DNA from: Clostridiales bacterium
GTDB taxonomy: Bacteria; Bacillota; Clostridia; Saccharofermentanales; Saccharofermentanaceae
Assembly: GCA_017513085.1 (NCBI GenBank)
Contig: JAFWDK010000026.1
Span: forward strand, 1 to 57,684
Direction: 5' to 3'
DNA length: 57,684 bases
A program made the position numbers and the translations under genes. Below are positions 9,979 to 18,767 of the stretch, piece by piece (positions within the stretch are counted from its first letter, which is position 1; every line of letters starts with the position of its first letter). Under the pieces are notes generated by a model. It saw only the letters and a list, made by a program, of their open reading frames with translations, did not search any database and was not told the origin of the DNA.

Positions 9979-10068
9979 GATAACGTTATCAGTATGGTCA
10001 TATAATACCATGGAGCTTTTCGAAAAACAAGTAGTTTTTATCGAAAAACGATAAAAATTTTTCGAAAG
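9979..10068. promoter_or_regulatory. Inverted-repeat array and promoter of the DUF2975-HTH-DUF4153 operon
   Basis: Contains the perfect palindrome GATAACGTTATC (9979-9990), the inverted repeat TTTTTATCG-AAAAA-CGATAAAAA (10035-10057), and two TTTTCGAAA elements (10017-10025, 10059-10067). A minus-strand promoter, -35 TTGTTT (10025-10030) and -10 TATTAT (10002-10007) with a 17-base spacer, lies within the array. The overlap suggests autoregulation by the small HTH protein. Confidence 0.55.
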
Positions 10069-10145
10069 TAGAAATATGGGCTCTTCAGGTGCTTCTGCCG
10101 GAGATCGTCTTTTATCCCCCCAAAAAACAATTTTTGAAGAAAAGT

Positions 10146-10170
10146 GTAATGTTATTGTGGTAAAACTGTT
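10146..10170 (+). promoter_or_regulatory. Shared upstream motif (copy 2, degenerate)
   Basis: GTAATGTT at 10146 and TGTT at 10167 keep the spacing seen at 6547 and 11199 but match less well. It lies 46 bases before the lipoprotein start. Confidence 0.3.
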
Positions 10171-10216
10171 AGTAAGGGTGAAGAGAACATTGTTGAAGAA
10201 TTGGAGGATGATGAAA

Positions 10217-11188
10217 ATGAAAAAGAACATTACCACTCTCCGCAAGTTGGTATCACTTGGTATGAGCGTGTGCGTGGCACTTACGATGACCATGCTTGCC
10301 GGATGCGCGAAGACAAGAAAGACGGTTGAGATCAAAGGCCTGACTGAGCTTAAGGCAAAAACGGAAGACAGTAAGTATCATCTTCAGGGCGCTATGGCGG
10401 TCTTTGATGGAAAAGAACTCCGGTACAGTTCTTTTGATGCAGAGACGAAGCCGATCGCCGAGAAACTCAGCAAGGAGAAGTACGAGCCTTGCGATGACTG
10501 GGATCCGGGGAAAGTGACCTATCCGATCTATCATGTGGAACTGGAAGCGATGAATCTCGATGACCGTGTTGAAATGACGGATAAAGAAGTGCTTGAGCGG
10601 TATGCGTCCTGGAGCGCTTTTTGGTCAAACGGATATCTGGTGACGAACGACGGAAAAGCTTATAAGTGCAAGATCGATTCTGATAGCGTGACGGAGGAGA
10701 TCAAAGATTTCGTTGTCTGGGGCAATAAACTCGAACTTATGCCGGTCTACGATCGGATGAGCGCGCTTTGGAAGGATAGATGGTATAAAGAGAACATGCA
10801 AACGCTCGAGGAGTATATTACTCGGACGTTCGATGGTGAATCTATGACTGTCAGTAAAGCAGATGGATGGAATGCAGCGGTAACTTCGAGAAATGACGAA
10901 GAAATCACGGTGGAGGTCAAGAACGAGAATGTGCCGGAACTATGCTCCGGCGAGTACTTTGGCCCTGTTTTCGTAAAGATCGATAACGAATGGTATTGCG
11001 TTCCGTCTGACGTGTCGAATAATCCGGATGGAGTTTATCACGATATCGGTATAATGGTGCCTCAGGGAGGGACGCAGACGATCACGAATTGGCGTGGCTA
11101 TCTTCCGAACGGAGAATATGCAGTATTTGTGGATTGTTCGAAAGATACCGGCGTATTCGAATACGTCCTGGCGGAATTTGTTGTCTGA
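10217..11188 (+). CDS. Lipoprotein, three-member paralogue family (2)
   Basis: A 323-residue lipoprotein. A type II signal peptide ends in the lipobox LAGC, so Cys is near residue 27. The family signature WSNGYLVTN is present, followed by the KCKIDSDSV segment and a C-terminal beta-rich region with FVKIDNEWYCVPSD, matching VDGKWYQPL of its paralogues. Where copies 1 and 3 keep an uncleaved membrane anchor, this one uses a lipid anchor. ATG 10217 is chosen because GGAGG lies nine bases upstream; ATGs at 10208 and 10211 are too close to it. Function is unknown. Confidence 0.75.
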   Translation: MKKNITTLRKLVSLGMSVCVALTMTMLAGCAKTRKTVEIKGLTELKAKTEDSKYHLQGAMAVFDGKELRYSSFDAETKPIAEKLSKEKYEPCDDWDPGKVTYPIYHVELEAMNLDDRVEMTDKEVLERYASWSAFWSNGYLVTNDGKAYKCKIDSDSVTEEIKDFVVWGNKLELMPVYDRMSALWKDRWYKENMQTLEEYITRTFDGESMTVSKADGWNAAVTSRNDEEITVEVKNENVPELCSGEYFGPVFVKIDNEWYCVPSDVSNNPDGVYHDIGIMVPQGGTQTITNWRGYLPNGEYAVFVDCSKDTGVFEYVLAEFVV

Positions 11189-11198
11189 AAAATCACCT

Positions 11199-11226
11199 GT
11201 AACATTTCCCGGCATGAATTGTTTCA
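11199..11226 (+). promoter_or_regulatory. Shared upstream motif of the paralogue family (copy 3)
   Basis: GTAACATTTCC at 11199 and TTGTTTCA at 11219, aligned without gaps to copy 1. It lies within the short gap between the second and third paralogue, which suggests the third gene has its own promoter. Confidence 0.45.
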
Positions 11227-11253
11227 TGTATAAAGGGAAGTGAGGGTGTTGCT

Positions 11254-12303
11254 ATGAGAACGGAAAAGAAAACCAATTGGGGTGTCATGCGGACGAAGAT
11301 CCTGTTTCTGGTATGTGTTTCGATACCATCACTTCTGATAGTGGGTTGGTTAGGTTATGGAGAGTTCAAGTTGCTGAAACCGAAATTGATCCCGAAACTT
11401 GAGGCCACAATGTCCGGTTTCCGTCGTGATTTGTCCGAACTGTCTTTCGCGTATTTCGATGGGAGATCAGGAAAAGAGTGGACGACGTCTCGAGTGTGGA
11501 CGGATCGTGTTACGGCGGAGCAGGAACAGGTGGCATCTGAACTTCTGAAAGAGTTTTCTAAGGCGATCGGGAAAAAAGTGGAGTGGAAAACGTCCGGTAA
11601 ATGGTCGAAGGAAATGATCACATATCCGGTATACTCTGTTTGCGTCAAGAATCCATGGAATCCTTCGAAGGGAAACGATAACACGATGTATTGTATCTGG
11701 TCGAACGGATACCTGATTTTCGATAACATGACTGTATATAAAGTCGACTTTGATTTCTCCTCGTTCCTTCTGGCTGCCGATACGGTTTTTCCTGCCGAAG
11801 AGATCCGCTCGATCCAGGGAGTACCGATGTTTAGTCTTCTTGCGGAAATGCAAGGATGGAATACGGAACACATGATTCCGTCACCGTGCTATATACCGGA
11901 AAACAAGGACATCAAGATGTCGGTCCTCTCTTATGAATATGAGTTGACCACGAATGAATTCGAAGCGGTAAAGTATGTGGATCTTCAATTGACCAACACT
12001 TCTGATTCCACCATGCTTTATAAGTGGGATTGCTATGTTGATGTGAAAGTGAATGGTTCCTGGTATCAGGCAACGTTAGATCCGAGAGTAGCATACAGTC
12101 CGAAAACCGGAAGTCCGACCACTGCCATTGAGCCGGGAGAGGTGCTGGAATTGCCGTGTTCTCTTGAACGATACGGCTCTGCGGCATTCGGAGATTTAAG
12201 CTATGGAATATCTCCATCAGATGAACGTCCCGAGATCCGATTCGTGATTGAAGTGTGGGATGAAAACGGAATTCCGTCTTATGCTCTCGCAACCCCTGAC
12301 TGA
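11254..12303 (+). CDS. Membrane-anchored protein, three-member paralogue family (3)
   Basis: A 349-residue protein, the same length as copy 1. One membrane helix lies at about residues 15-33, followed by LKPKLIPKLEA (compare TTTLIPELEA in copy 1). The signature IWSNGYLIFD, the KVDFDFSSF segment and a C-terminal VNGSWYQATLDPR region complete the family plan. It ends nine bases from the stop of the convergent gene at 12313, with no terminator visible between them. Function is unknown; localisation outside the membrane is inferred from the topology. Confidence 0.75.
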   Translation: MRTEKKTNWGVMRTKILFLVCVSIPSLLIVGWLGYGEFKLLKPKLIPKLEATMSGFRRDLSELSFAYFDGRSGKEWTTSRVWTDRVTAEQEQVASELLKEFSKAIGKKVEWKTSGKWSKEMITYPVYSVCVKNPWNPSKGNDNTMYCIWSNGYLIFDNMTVYKVDFDFSSFLLAADTVFPAEEIRSIQGVPMFSLLAEMQGWNTEHMIPSPCYIPENKDIKMSVLSYEYELTTNEFEAVKYVDLQLTNTSDSTMLYKWDCYVDVKVNGSWYQATLDPRVAYSPKTGSPTTAIEPGEVLELPCSLERYGSAAFGDLSYGISPSDERPEIRFVIEVWDENGIPSYALATPD

Positions 12304-12312
12304 CAGAAAGAT

Positions 12313-13527
12313 TTACAGACGTTCTTTAAAATCTTCGTAACCGAATTCTTTGATCAGCGTGCAGTTTCCGTCATCTTCCAAAACCCAGATCGACGGAAGC
12401 GGCATGCCGTTAAAGGTGTTGTTCTTGACCATCGTATACATGGCCATATCCAGAAAATACAGACGTGCTCCGACCTGAAGCGGTGTGTCAAAAGAATAGT
12501 CGCCGATGACGTCTCCGGCCAGACAGGTGTTGCCGGCAAGGCGATACGTATATGGTTTTTCTTCTGCATCGAAACTATCTTTCAGCGGGGGACGGTAGGG
12601 CATCTCAAGAACATCCGGCATATGACATGCGGCGGAAACATCGAGGATTGCGATCTGCATACCATTCTCCACAACGTCCAGTACAGAACCGATCAGATAA
12701 CCTGCGTCGATAGCCACAGCTTCACCGGGTTCAAGATATACGTTCAAGTTATATTTTTCGGAAAGGCGCTTAACTTCTAAGATCAATCCTTCACGATCGT
12801 AGTCATCTTTGCTGATGTGATGTCCGCCGCCGAGGTTCAGCCATCGGATCTGCGGAAGCGAAAGAAGATCACCGAACTTTTCTTCGATCACTTTGATCGT
12901 CCGGGAAAGAGGCCCGAATCCCTGTTCGCAGTGTGTGTGGAAGTGTAATCCGGAAATGCCGTCAAGGAGCGTATCACGAAGATCCGATCCGGTGAATCGT
13001 CCTTCGATCCCCAGTGCACGTTCGATATCAGCGCGAAGGATGCCGAGGCGCGATCCTTTTACGCAAGGGTTATAGATGTCTGTTTCGATCTCGGAATACT
13101 CCGGGTTGATGCGAAGACCGAAAGAAGGCACGCCATCGTGTCCGGCCGCATAGGCGAGTGCACGCTCACGGTGCGCTTTCCACTGCGCAATAGAATTGAA
13201 GATGATATGGTCGCAGATGGGAAGAAGCTTGTCCATGTCTTCCGAAGTGAAAGCGGGCGCATAGACGTGTGTCTCTTTGCCAAAAGGCCTGCCCATCTCC
13301 TCGTAGCCGAGGCGTGCTTCAAAATAACCGCTGGCCGTTGTGCCGGAGATATACTTGGCTAACTCCGGATAAACCGAATAGGAAGAGAACGCCTTCTGCG
13401 CAAGAAGAATGTGCGCACCCGAACGATCCGCCACATCACGGAGTCGTTCGCCGTTACGGCGAAGAGCCGGCAGATCGATGACATATGCCGGTGTTGGAAC
13501 CTGATTTAAAGGAAGACGTTTCTCCAC
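12313..13527 (-). CDS. nspC: Carboxynorspermidine/carboxyspermidine decarboxylase family (NspC-type)
   Basis: PLP-dependent alanine-racemase-fold enzyme that removes CO2 from a carboxy-polyamine. The 404 residues begin after a GTG start with GAGGTG seven bases upstream. The PLP lysine lies in ILLAQKAFSSYSVYP (about residue 45), the phosphate-binding glycines in LNLGGGHH (about 230), and the active-site cysteine in GNTCLAGDVIGDY (about 330). Its biosynthetic partner, the dehydrogenase at 20056, is 7 kb away on the same strand. The substrate may be carboxyspermidine, carboxynorspermidine or carboxyaminopropylagmatine; sequence reading cannot decide. It lies 72 bases after the phosphodiesterase gene and is probably cotranscribed. 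Confidence 0.9.
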   Translation of the reverse strand: MEKRLPLNQVPTPAYVIDLPALRRNGERLRDVADRSGAHILLAQKAFSSYSVYPELAKYISGTTASGYFEARLGYEEMGRPFGKETHVYAPAFTSEDMDKLLPICDHIIFNSIAQWKAHRERALAYAAGHDGVPSFGLRINPEYSEIETDIYNPCVKGSRLGILRADIERALGIEGRFTGSDLRDTLLDGISGLHFHTHCEQGFGPLSRTIKVIEEKFGDLLSLPQIRWLNLGGGHHISKDDYDREGLILEVKRLSEKYNLNVYLEPGEAVAIDAGYLIGSVLDVVENGMQIAILDVSAACHMPDVLEMPYRPPLKDSFDAEEKPYTYRLAGNTCLAGDVIGDYSFDTPLQVGARLYFLDMAMYTMVKNNTFNGMPLPSIWVLEDDGNCTLIKEFGYEDFKERL

Positions 13528-13599
13528 AGTTCACCTCTTAAAACACGAAAATATAATGTGCAAATTGTAGCATGCGGAAAAGAAGAAGACAATCCGGGT

Positions 13600-14760
13600 C
13601 TATTTCTTCACTACGATAAGAGGGATCTCCCATTCTTCTTTTGTCAGCCCCGCATGTGCGCCAATCATTTTGGCCGCTTCGATATGTGTGTTATAAAGCG
13701 AGACTTCGGCAATACTGATGGCAAGATAATCGCCCAGCATGTCGCGAAAAACTGCATGCTCATTTCCTTTTCCGAATACGCCTTTTCCGATGACTTCCTT
13801 TTTCGGAAGAAGACAGAATTTGTCTCCGAATGTCTTCTCAAAAAGAACTGGAAATATTTCTTTGTATTCGTCTTTTACAAACAGGTTCAGCGCCCGTGGT
13901 TCGATGGATGGCAGGCGCTCCAGACACTTCATGATCTCCGGATAATCCAGGATGCAAAGCCGTTCATTATTGATGTGGCCATGGTCGGCGGTAATAAACA
14001 AAAGTGTGTCTTCCGGAAGCGATTCGGCGAATGCCTGCACCTTCTTTTCGATCTCAAGTATAGTTGCTTTTGTCTCGGAACTGTCTATGCCGGTTTTATG
14101 CATACAGCCATCCGGTTCATTCCAGTAGGCATAGATATACTTCTTTCCCGGTTTTTTGCAGAGCTCGGTAATACGGGCAAGGATCGCATCCAGATCCTGT
14201 GGAAAAGGATCGGCATACGGACTTGAATAATAAGCTTTCCCGCCTGCATCGTTGATCTTCGCTACCACAGAAGTGTATGGACAATACTTTCCAGCGACAT
14301 GAAAATCTGCAGCAGGGAGCTGCTCCGCAAGCGGTGGGAACTCTTCCCCATTTTTCGGTGGAAGCGGCAGTTCGGACATTTGGTCACGGTTAAGATATAC
14401 GGTGACATTCTTTTTTAGTTCCGGGAAAAAGCAGTCCCAGCCCAGCCAGCTATGTTCACATGGAAAAAGTCCTGTATCGATCGAAGTCGTCGCGGCGACT
14501 GTCGTTGGCGGAAAGACCGAAGAATATTGTCCCAGAAGATGCGAACGGAAAAAACCGTCCGGTTCAAGAAGAAGGTCAATGTCATAGATGCCCATGCCGT
14601 CAAGAAGCAGGATCACCACATTGCGTCGATCTTCAGCGAGGACTTCGTCTGCCATGGAAAGGGTAGGCGCGGTCGGCTTTGCGCCGAAATGCTTGAGGAT
14701 CGAGTTTGCCAGATTGACCAGACAATGATCGAAATCAGGAAGTGGTGGCAACTGTTTCAT
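13600..14760 (-). CDS. Alkaline-phosphatase-superfamily phosphodiesterase/pyrophosphatase
   Basis: A 386-residue metal-dependent hydrolase of the nucleotide pyrophosphatase/phosphodiesterase type. Metal and catalytic features in order are VVILLLDGMG (first Asp, about 50), FPPTTVAATTS with the nucleophilic Thr (about 83), and FITADHGHIN (Asp/His ligands, about 258). No signal peptide is visible, so it is probably cytoplasmic. The substrate is unknown. The ATG at 14760 has AAGGAGG six bases upstream. Its place upstream of the NspC-type decarboxylase may be only positional. Confidence 0.85.
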   Translation of the reverse strand: MKQLPPLPDFDHCLVNLANSILKHFGAKPTAPTLSMADEVLAEDRRNVVILLLDGMGIYDIDLLLEPDGFFRSHLLGQYSSVFPPTTVAATTSIDTGLFPCEHSWLGWDCFFPELKKNVTVYLNRDQMSELPLPPKNGEEFPPLAEQLPAADFHVAGKYCPYTSVVAKINDAGGKAYYSSPYADPFPQDLDAILARITELCKKPGKKYIYAYWNEPDGCMHKTGIDSSETKATILEIEKKVQAFAESLPEDTLLFITADHGHINNERLCILDYPEIMKCLERLPSIEPRALNLFVKDEYKEIFPVLFEKTFGDKFCLLPKKEVIGKGVFGKGNEHAVFRDMLGDYLAISIAEVSLYNTHIEAAKMIGAHAGLTKEEWEIPLIVVKK

Positions 14761-14901
14761 ATAGACCTCCTTATACGCGGAAACTCCGCTTGATTTCCCT
14801 CATGATACCATATTGCGGAACATGGCAGGTGCAACCGGTAGTATACGGAGATCAGAGACGGAGTTCAGGATCACAGATGGAAAGACAGTGCTTTTGACGT
14901 A

Positions 14902-15549
14902 TTATTTTTCGAAAACGATCAGGCCGCACTCTGTCGGATGATCATGAAAAAGCACTTCTTTGCTGCTTGTTTTAAAGGTGAGTAGCTTGAAGCAGATCAG
15001 GATGTCTCCGGAACCGCCCAGCCAGAGGATGAAACCCGCGGCAAACACATACAGGTTTGCGGTAAAGATCCCGATGAGTAAAGGGATCGCTCCGAGGAAA
15101 AACATCGGAGCAAAGGAACCGATCAGATAGATAGGACGCTTAAGAGGAGAAAGACACGCGCAGTAGGGGGTCATCATCTCCTTGATATAGCCGAACTCGA
15201 TATCCTTCCAGCCTCGTCTGGCACCGAATGACCAGAAAAAACCATGGATCAATTCATGTACGACGATCAAAACCAAAGTGGAGAGCATCGCAAGCATCAG
15301 GAACAGAAAGGATGTAAAACTGTAATTGTCTATAAACGATTTTAATGCAGACGGATTACAAAGAACAAAAGCAACGATAAACGGGATGGAAAGTGCGATC
15401 GTAACGACGGCTCCCATCGTGTTGGCCTTCTTGATGGAGATAGTCAGTTCTTTCTCGTGATATCCTTGCTCGAGAAGACTTTTTTCTGTCTCGTTAAAGA
15501 TCGCCATGCGTTTCTCCTCCGCCGGCGTGAGATTTCTCTTTGCTTCCAT
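14902..15549 (-). CDS. DUF3267 family zincin-like membrane protein
   Basis: A 215-residue integral membrane protein with four hydrophobic segments. The HELIHG motif (about residue 96) is the zinc-binding and catalytic HExxH of the DUF3267 putative peptidase family, set in a membrane helix like site-2-type proteases. Substrate unknown. GGAGG lies six bases before the ATG at 15549. It is the third gene of a minus-strand series, 48 bases after the rifampicin-phosphotransferase-like gene. Confidence 0.85.
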   Translation of the reverse strand: MEAKRNLTPAEEKRMAIFNETEKSLLEQGYHEKELTISIKKANTMGAVVTIALSIPFIVAFVLCNPSALKSFIDNYSFTSFLFLMLAMLSTLVLIVVHELIHGFFWSFGARRGWKDIEFGYIKEMMTPYCACLSPLKRPIYLIGSFAPMFFLGAIPLLIGIFTANLYVFAAGFILWLGGSGDILICFKLLTFKTSSKEVLFHDHPTECGLIVFEK

Positions 15550-15597
15550 ATGGTCCTCCGAAAAATGGGATAGTGTCGTAGGAAATTATAACATATT

Positions 15598-17928
15598 TCA
15601 GCTATTGATAGACACAATGCCACGGGCGCCATCGACCGTGATCCGGTCGCCGCTCTTGATCATGGTGGTCGCATTTCCGCACCCGACAACGGCCGGAATA
15701 CCGAATTCTCTTGCCACGATAGCGGCGTGGGAGAGCGGCGCGCCGATGTCCGTCACGATGGCTGACACCCGCGGAAAGACCAGCGTCCATCCGATATTTG
15801 TGGCAACGGTGACCAGGATATCTCCGTCCGAGATCTCGTCGATCTTGTCCAGATCCAGGATCACTCTGGCTGTGCCGGTGATCACCCCTGCGGCTCCCGG
15901 GAATCCTTTTACGTCTGATTTCCCGGACACATCCGTTCCGGCCTTTTCATCCCAGAAATAATCGCTTCTGCGCGAGGGGTCAGAGATCCATGCTTCCGGA
16001 TCGAATCTTCCGATAATGAGAGACGGGAAGGGCGGAAACGCATTGTAATGACGAAGCGACTCCTTGCGATGGAGGATCTTCTCTTTAGGGATCGGACCGC
16101 CACGAAGCATGTCCTGAACTTCCGGGAAAATCATCATGAAAACGTCATCCCCCAGACCATTCAATCTGCCTGCGGCAAGGAGATACTCCCTGAACACACA
16201 GAATAACCGGACACCCAGACTGCGTAAGTATTCGCGGAAAGAATTGGCATGCGCGAATTTTTGGATCTTTTTGTCGATCCACTTCTTCCTGGAAGGATAC
16301 TTTTCTTTGAATTCGGCAAGCGCGGTTTCAAAAGCATCCTGTTGCGATTTTTGCATGGCGTGCAGATCCGCACCGCTGTTTCTGTGCGCCTCCATCTGTT
16401 TTTCCAGAAAGTCCGGGTCCTCATACGGACGTGGTGCCATAAGCTCCATCTCATCGGCGCACCGGTGTCCACACGTATCCATATATTCTTCTTTGCTGAT
16501 CTTCCCGGAAAGCACATCTTCGATCAGAAGAAGCGGCTTCATGCAGTCGATCACGCCGACGCATCCTCCGCAAAGCCGGTTCGCCATATCCTCTCCGGCA
16601 ATTTTGCTGATCTTTTTTCGCGTGCTGAAAAGAGGAAACATGGCCATGCCGCCTTCTCCGAGAAAAGCAGCCAGACCGTCGTTCAGTTTCGGGATCATGA
16701 CGTTCTCCCAGTAGCGGAGAAGTTCCTCGTTCGAACGTATCGAATGGATCTCCTCGGTCAGTTGTTTGGCCAGACCCGGCATGGATTCGATCAGCTCGTG
16801 CTTCTCCTTTTTGCTGAGCTTAGAGCGGTTCTTCGGGAAGAGAAGTTTGCGAAGATTCCGGAAGAACTCCTTCTTATAAAACGGCGCAATCGGAACTTCG
16901 GCGCCTTCCGGAATGTTCCCGACAAGATCTCTGATCGCGTCAAGTGCTTTTTCCGGAGACTTGCCGAAACTTACAAGGATCGAACACATGACCGAGATAT
17001 TCATATACGGCTGGCCATAGATATTGTCGAGCCAGTCCGGGATCCCCAGCATCTCATTGATCTTTTCGAGTACGAAAAAAGTCATAGGGGAGACCGGTTT
17101 TAGGAAGATCTCGCCGACATTGGTCCTTGTCAGCATCTTGTATCCGGACAAGGTGCCGTTGACCCGGTAGGTGTCCATGTCAATGCGGCGAAGCGTAGTG
17201 ATCGGGCGGGCCTGAAGGATATAGACTTTCTTTTTGGACACGGCCCACTCGATATCCATCGGGATCTTATAAGACCTTCTGATCGCTGTGCAGTATTTCA
17301 TCAGTTTTTTAGCGTAGGGTTTCATTTCGGAAGGACCATCGTAAGCGTATTTCATGACGTTGATCCGGAAGGATTCCCCGCTTGCCTGTCCGGAGACGAG
17401 TTGCTCACCTTCGCCATGCACATAGTTTCCGATGAGATGATCTTCTTTTCCGGAAATAATATCTGATGTGAAAATGACACCTGCGAATTCCGGTTTCACG
17501 AATTGCTGGATCACCACAGCGATCCCGGAGCGTGCGCCTTCCTTCGACGCGGCACGCGAATACTCGGTGACACGGTCGTTTCCGGTTGATGAAGCAACCT
17601 GTCCGACTGCCTCCTCGATCCGGGAAGAAGGCACGTCAGTTACGGTCTCGTATTGTCCGGCAAAAGATCTCTCGCCACCGTCTTCGTTCAGCGCGGACGA
17701 GCGGACAGCGTAGGTGTGTGTGGAAGGAAGAGTTCCAATCAGTGCCCGCAGTTCTTTTTCCGCGGAAGAGAGAAGCTTTCCGTCCTCAAAAGCATCCGCC
17801 GTGATCACATATCCGAACGGCACAGCTACTTTCTTTTCTTTCATCATGCGCGCCAGCGACGTGGCTTTCCCGCCGGCAAGCGCGGCCTTGGTTTCAGGCA
17901 AGTTATCAAGTGGGAAAATATATGTCAT
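15598..17928 (-). CDS. PEP synthase/rifampicin phosphotransferase-like enzyme
   Basis: A 776-residue three-part phosphotransferase. The N-terminal ATP-binding domain (about 1-310) has GGKATSLARM, YAVRSSALNEDG and YILQARPIT. The middle region (about 320-660) begins TRTNVGEIFLKPVSPMTFF, the pattern seen in rifampicin phosphotransferases. The C-terminal swivelling domain (about 690-776) carries the phosphohistidine in GAPLSHAAIVAREFGIPAV. Known relatives phosphorylate rifamycins; others act on PEP/pyruvate. The substrate here is inferred, not shown. ATG 17928 has CGGAG six bases upstream and follows the TetR stop by one base, so translation is coupled. Confidence 0.8.
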   Translation of the reverse strand: MTYIFPLDNLPETKAALAGGKATSLARMMKEKKVAVPFGYVITADAFEDGKLLSSAEKELRALIGTLPSTHTYAVRSSALNEDGGERSFAGQYETVTDVPSSRIEEAVGQVASSTGNDRVTEYSRAASKEGARSGIAVVIQQFVKPEFAGVIFTSDIISGKEDHLIGNYVHGEGEQLVSGQASGESFRINVMKYAYDGPSEMKPYAKKLMKYCTAIRRSYKIPMDIEWAVSKKKVYILQARPITTLRRIDMDTYRVNGTLSGYKMLTRTNVGEIFLKPVSPMTFFVLEKINEMLGIPDWLDNIYGQPYMNISVMCSILVSFGKSPEKALDAIRDLVGNIPEGAEVPIAPFYKKEFFRNLRKLLFPKNRSKLSKKEKHELIESMPGLAKQLTEEIHSIRSNEELLRYWENVMIPKLNDGLAAFLGEGGMAMFPLFSTRKKISKIAGEDMANRLCGGCVGVIDCMKPLLLIEDVLSGKISKEEYMDTCGHRCADEMELMAPRPYEDPDFLEKQMEAHRNSGADLHAMQKSQQDAFETALAEFKEKYPSRKKWIDKKIQKFAHANSFREYLRSLGVRLFCVFREYLLAAGRLNGLGDDVFMMIFPEVQDMLRGGPIPKEKILHRKESLRHYNAFPPFPSLIIGRFDPEAWISDPSRRSDYFWDEKAGTDVSGKSDVKGFPGAAGVITGTARVILDLDKIDEISDGDILVTVATNIGWTLVFPRVSAIVTDIGAPLSHAAIVAREFGIPAVVGCGNATTMIKSGDRITVDGARGIVSINS

Positions 17929-17929
17929 A

Positions 17930-18508
17930 TCAGTCTCCGAGCAAAAGATCGACACGCATCTCTACGTATTTCTGAAGTACATCGTCCTGTTCCAGATCGA
18001 TGCCGAAGTCTTTCTTGATGTCATCTTTTCTGTAGATGATCAGCTGCATCATGGTGGAAAGCTCGTAAGCAATGAGTTTGCACTCTTTCTCGCTTTTCCT
18101 GTTTCCGTAATGTTCCTGCACGTAAGGGTAGCTGAAAGACTCTTGCCCCAGATCCCGCTTAAAAAGCACAAAGCCGGAGATTGCCTGGGTGAATTTGTAG
18201 TTCTGGATCAGGCATCGTGCGACGATGAAATGGATCTTCTTCAGAAGATCTTTTGGAGAAAGATTTGAGGTGAGGAGCTTTTCCACGTCGTCTTCGTTGA
18301 AAAAGTGAAGATATTCTTGGTGAAATGTTGCGTAGATCAGATTCTCGCGTGAGCCAAAACAGTAGTTGATCATGCCCGGCTGGACATCGGCCCGGGCCGC
18401 GATCTCGCGTGAAGTGACCTTCATGGGATCGTCTAGTGTTTCCATTAGTTCCAACGTTGCGGCAATAAGTTTCTCTTTCGTGATCTGTAGTTTTTCGTCT
18501 TTGTTCAT
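17930..18508 (-). CDS. TetR/AcrR family regulator
   Basis: A 192-residue repressor. The N-terminal helix-turn-helix is VTSREIAARADVQPGMINYCFGSRENL (about residues 31-57); the remaining two-thirds is the variable ligand domain. It is the first gene of the series and its TGA is separated from the next start by a single base. It therefore most likely senses a compound handled by the phosphotransferase-like enzyme and controls its own operon (inference). The ligand is unknown. Confidence 0.92.
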   Translation of the reverse strand: MNKDEKLQITKEKLIAATLELMETLDDPMKVTSREIAARADVQPGMINYCFGSRENLIYATFHQEYLHFFNEDDVEKLLTSNLSPKDLLKKIHFIVARCLIQNYKFTQAISGFVLFKRDLGQESFSYPYVQEHYGNRKSEKECKLIAYELSTMMQLIIYRKDDIKKDFGIDLEQDDVLQKYVEMRVDLLLGD

Positions 18509-18767
18509 AGCGTACTTCTTTCTGGTTTTTCAAAGGCCCCTGAAAGATCGGATCTTATTTCCGGGCGGTTATTAAACGTGTTCAATAATGAAGATATCAC
18601 GATTTAAGACACGACGCAAGTGCTTTTTGAGCAAAGAAGAATAAAAAGCCGGGACGGCGTGAAGAGAAGCCGCCAAAATCGTGAAAAGTGCTGGAAAACG
18701 GCACGTGTGTGTTATAAAATAAACTTGATCGTGATGGGGGGCAAAATGCAGGAATAGAGGTAATCCT

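Noticed and set aside
10076..10216. Upstream extension of the lipoprotein frame from 10076.
   Set aside because: It would bury the signal peptide 47 residues inside the protein, and it includes the shared upstream motif; GGAGG lies nine bases before ATG 10217.
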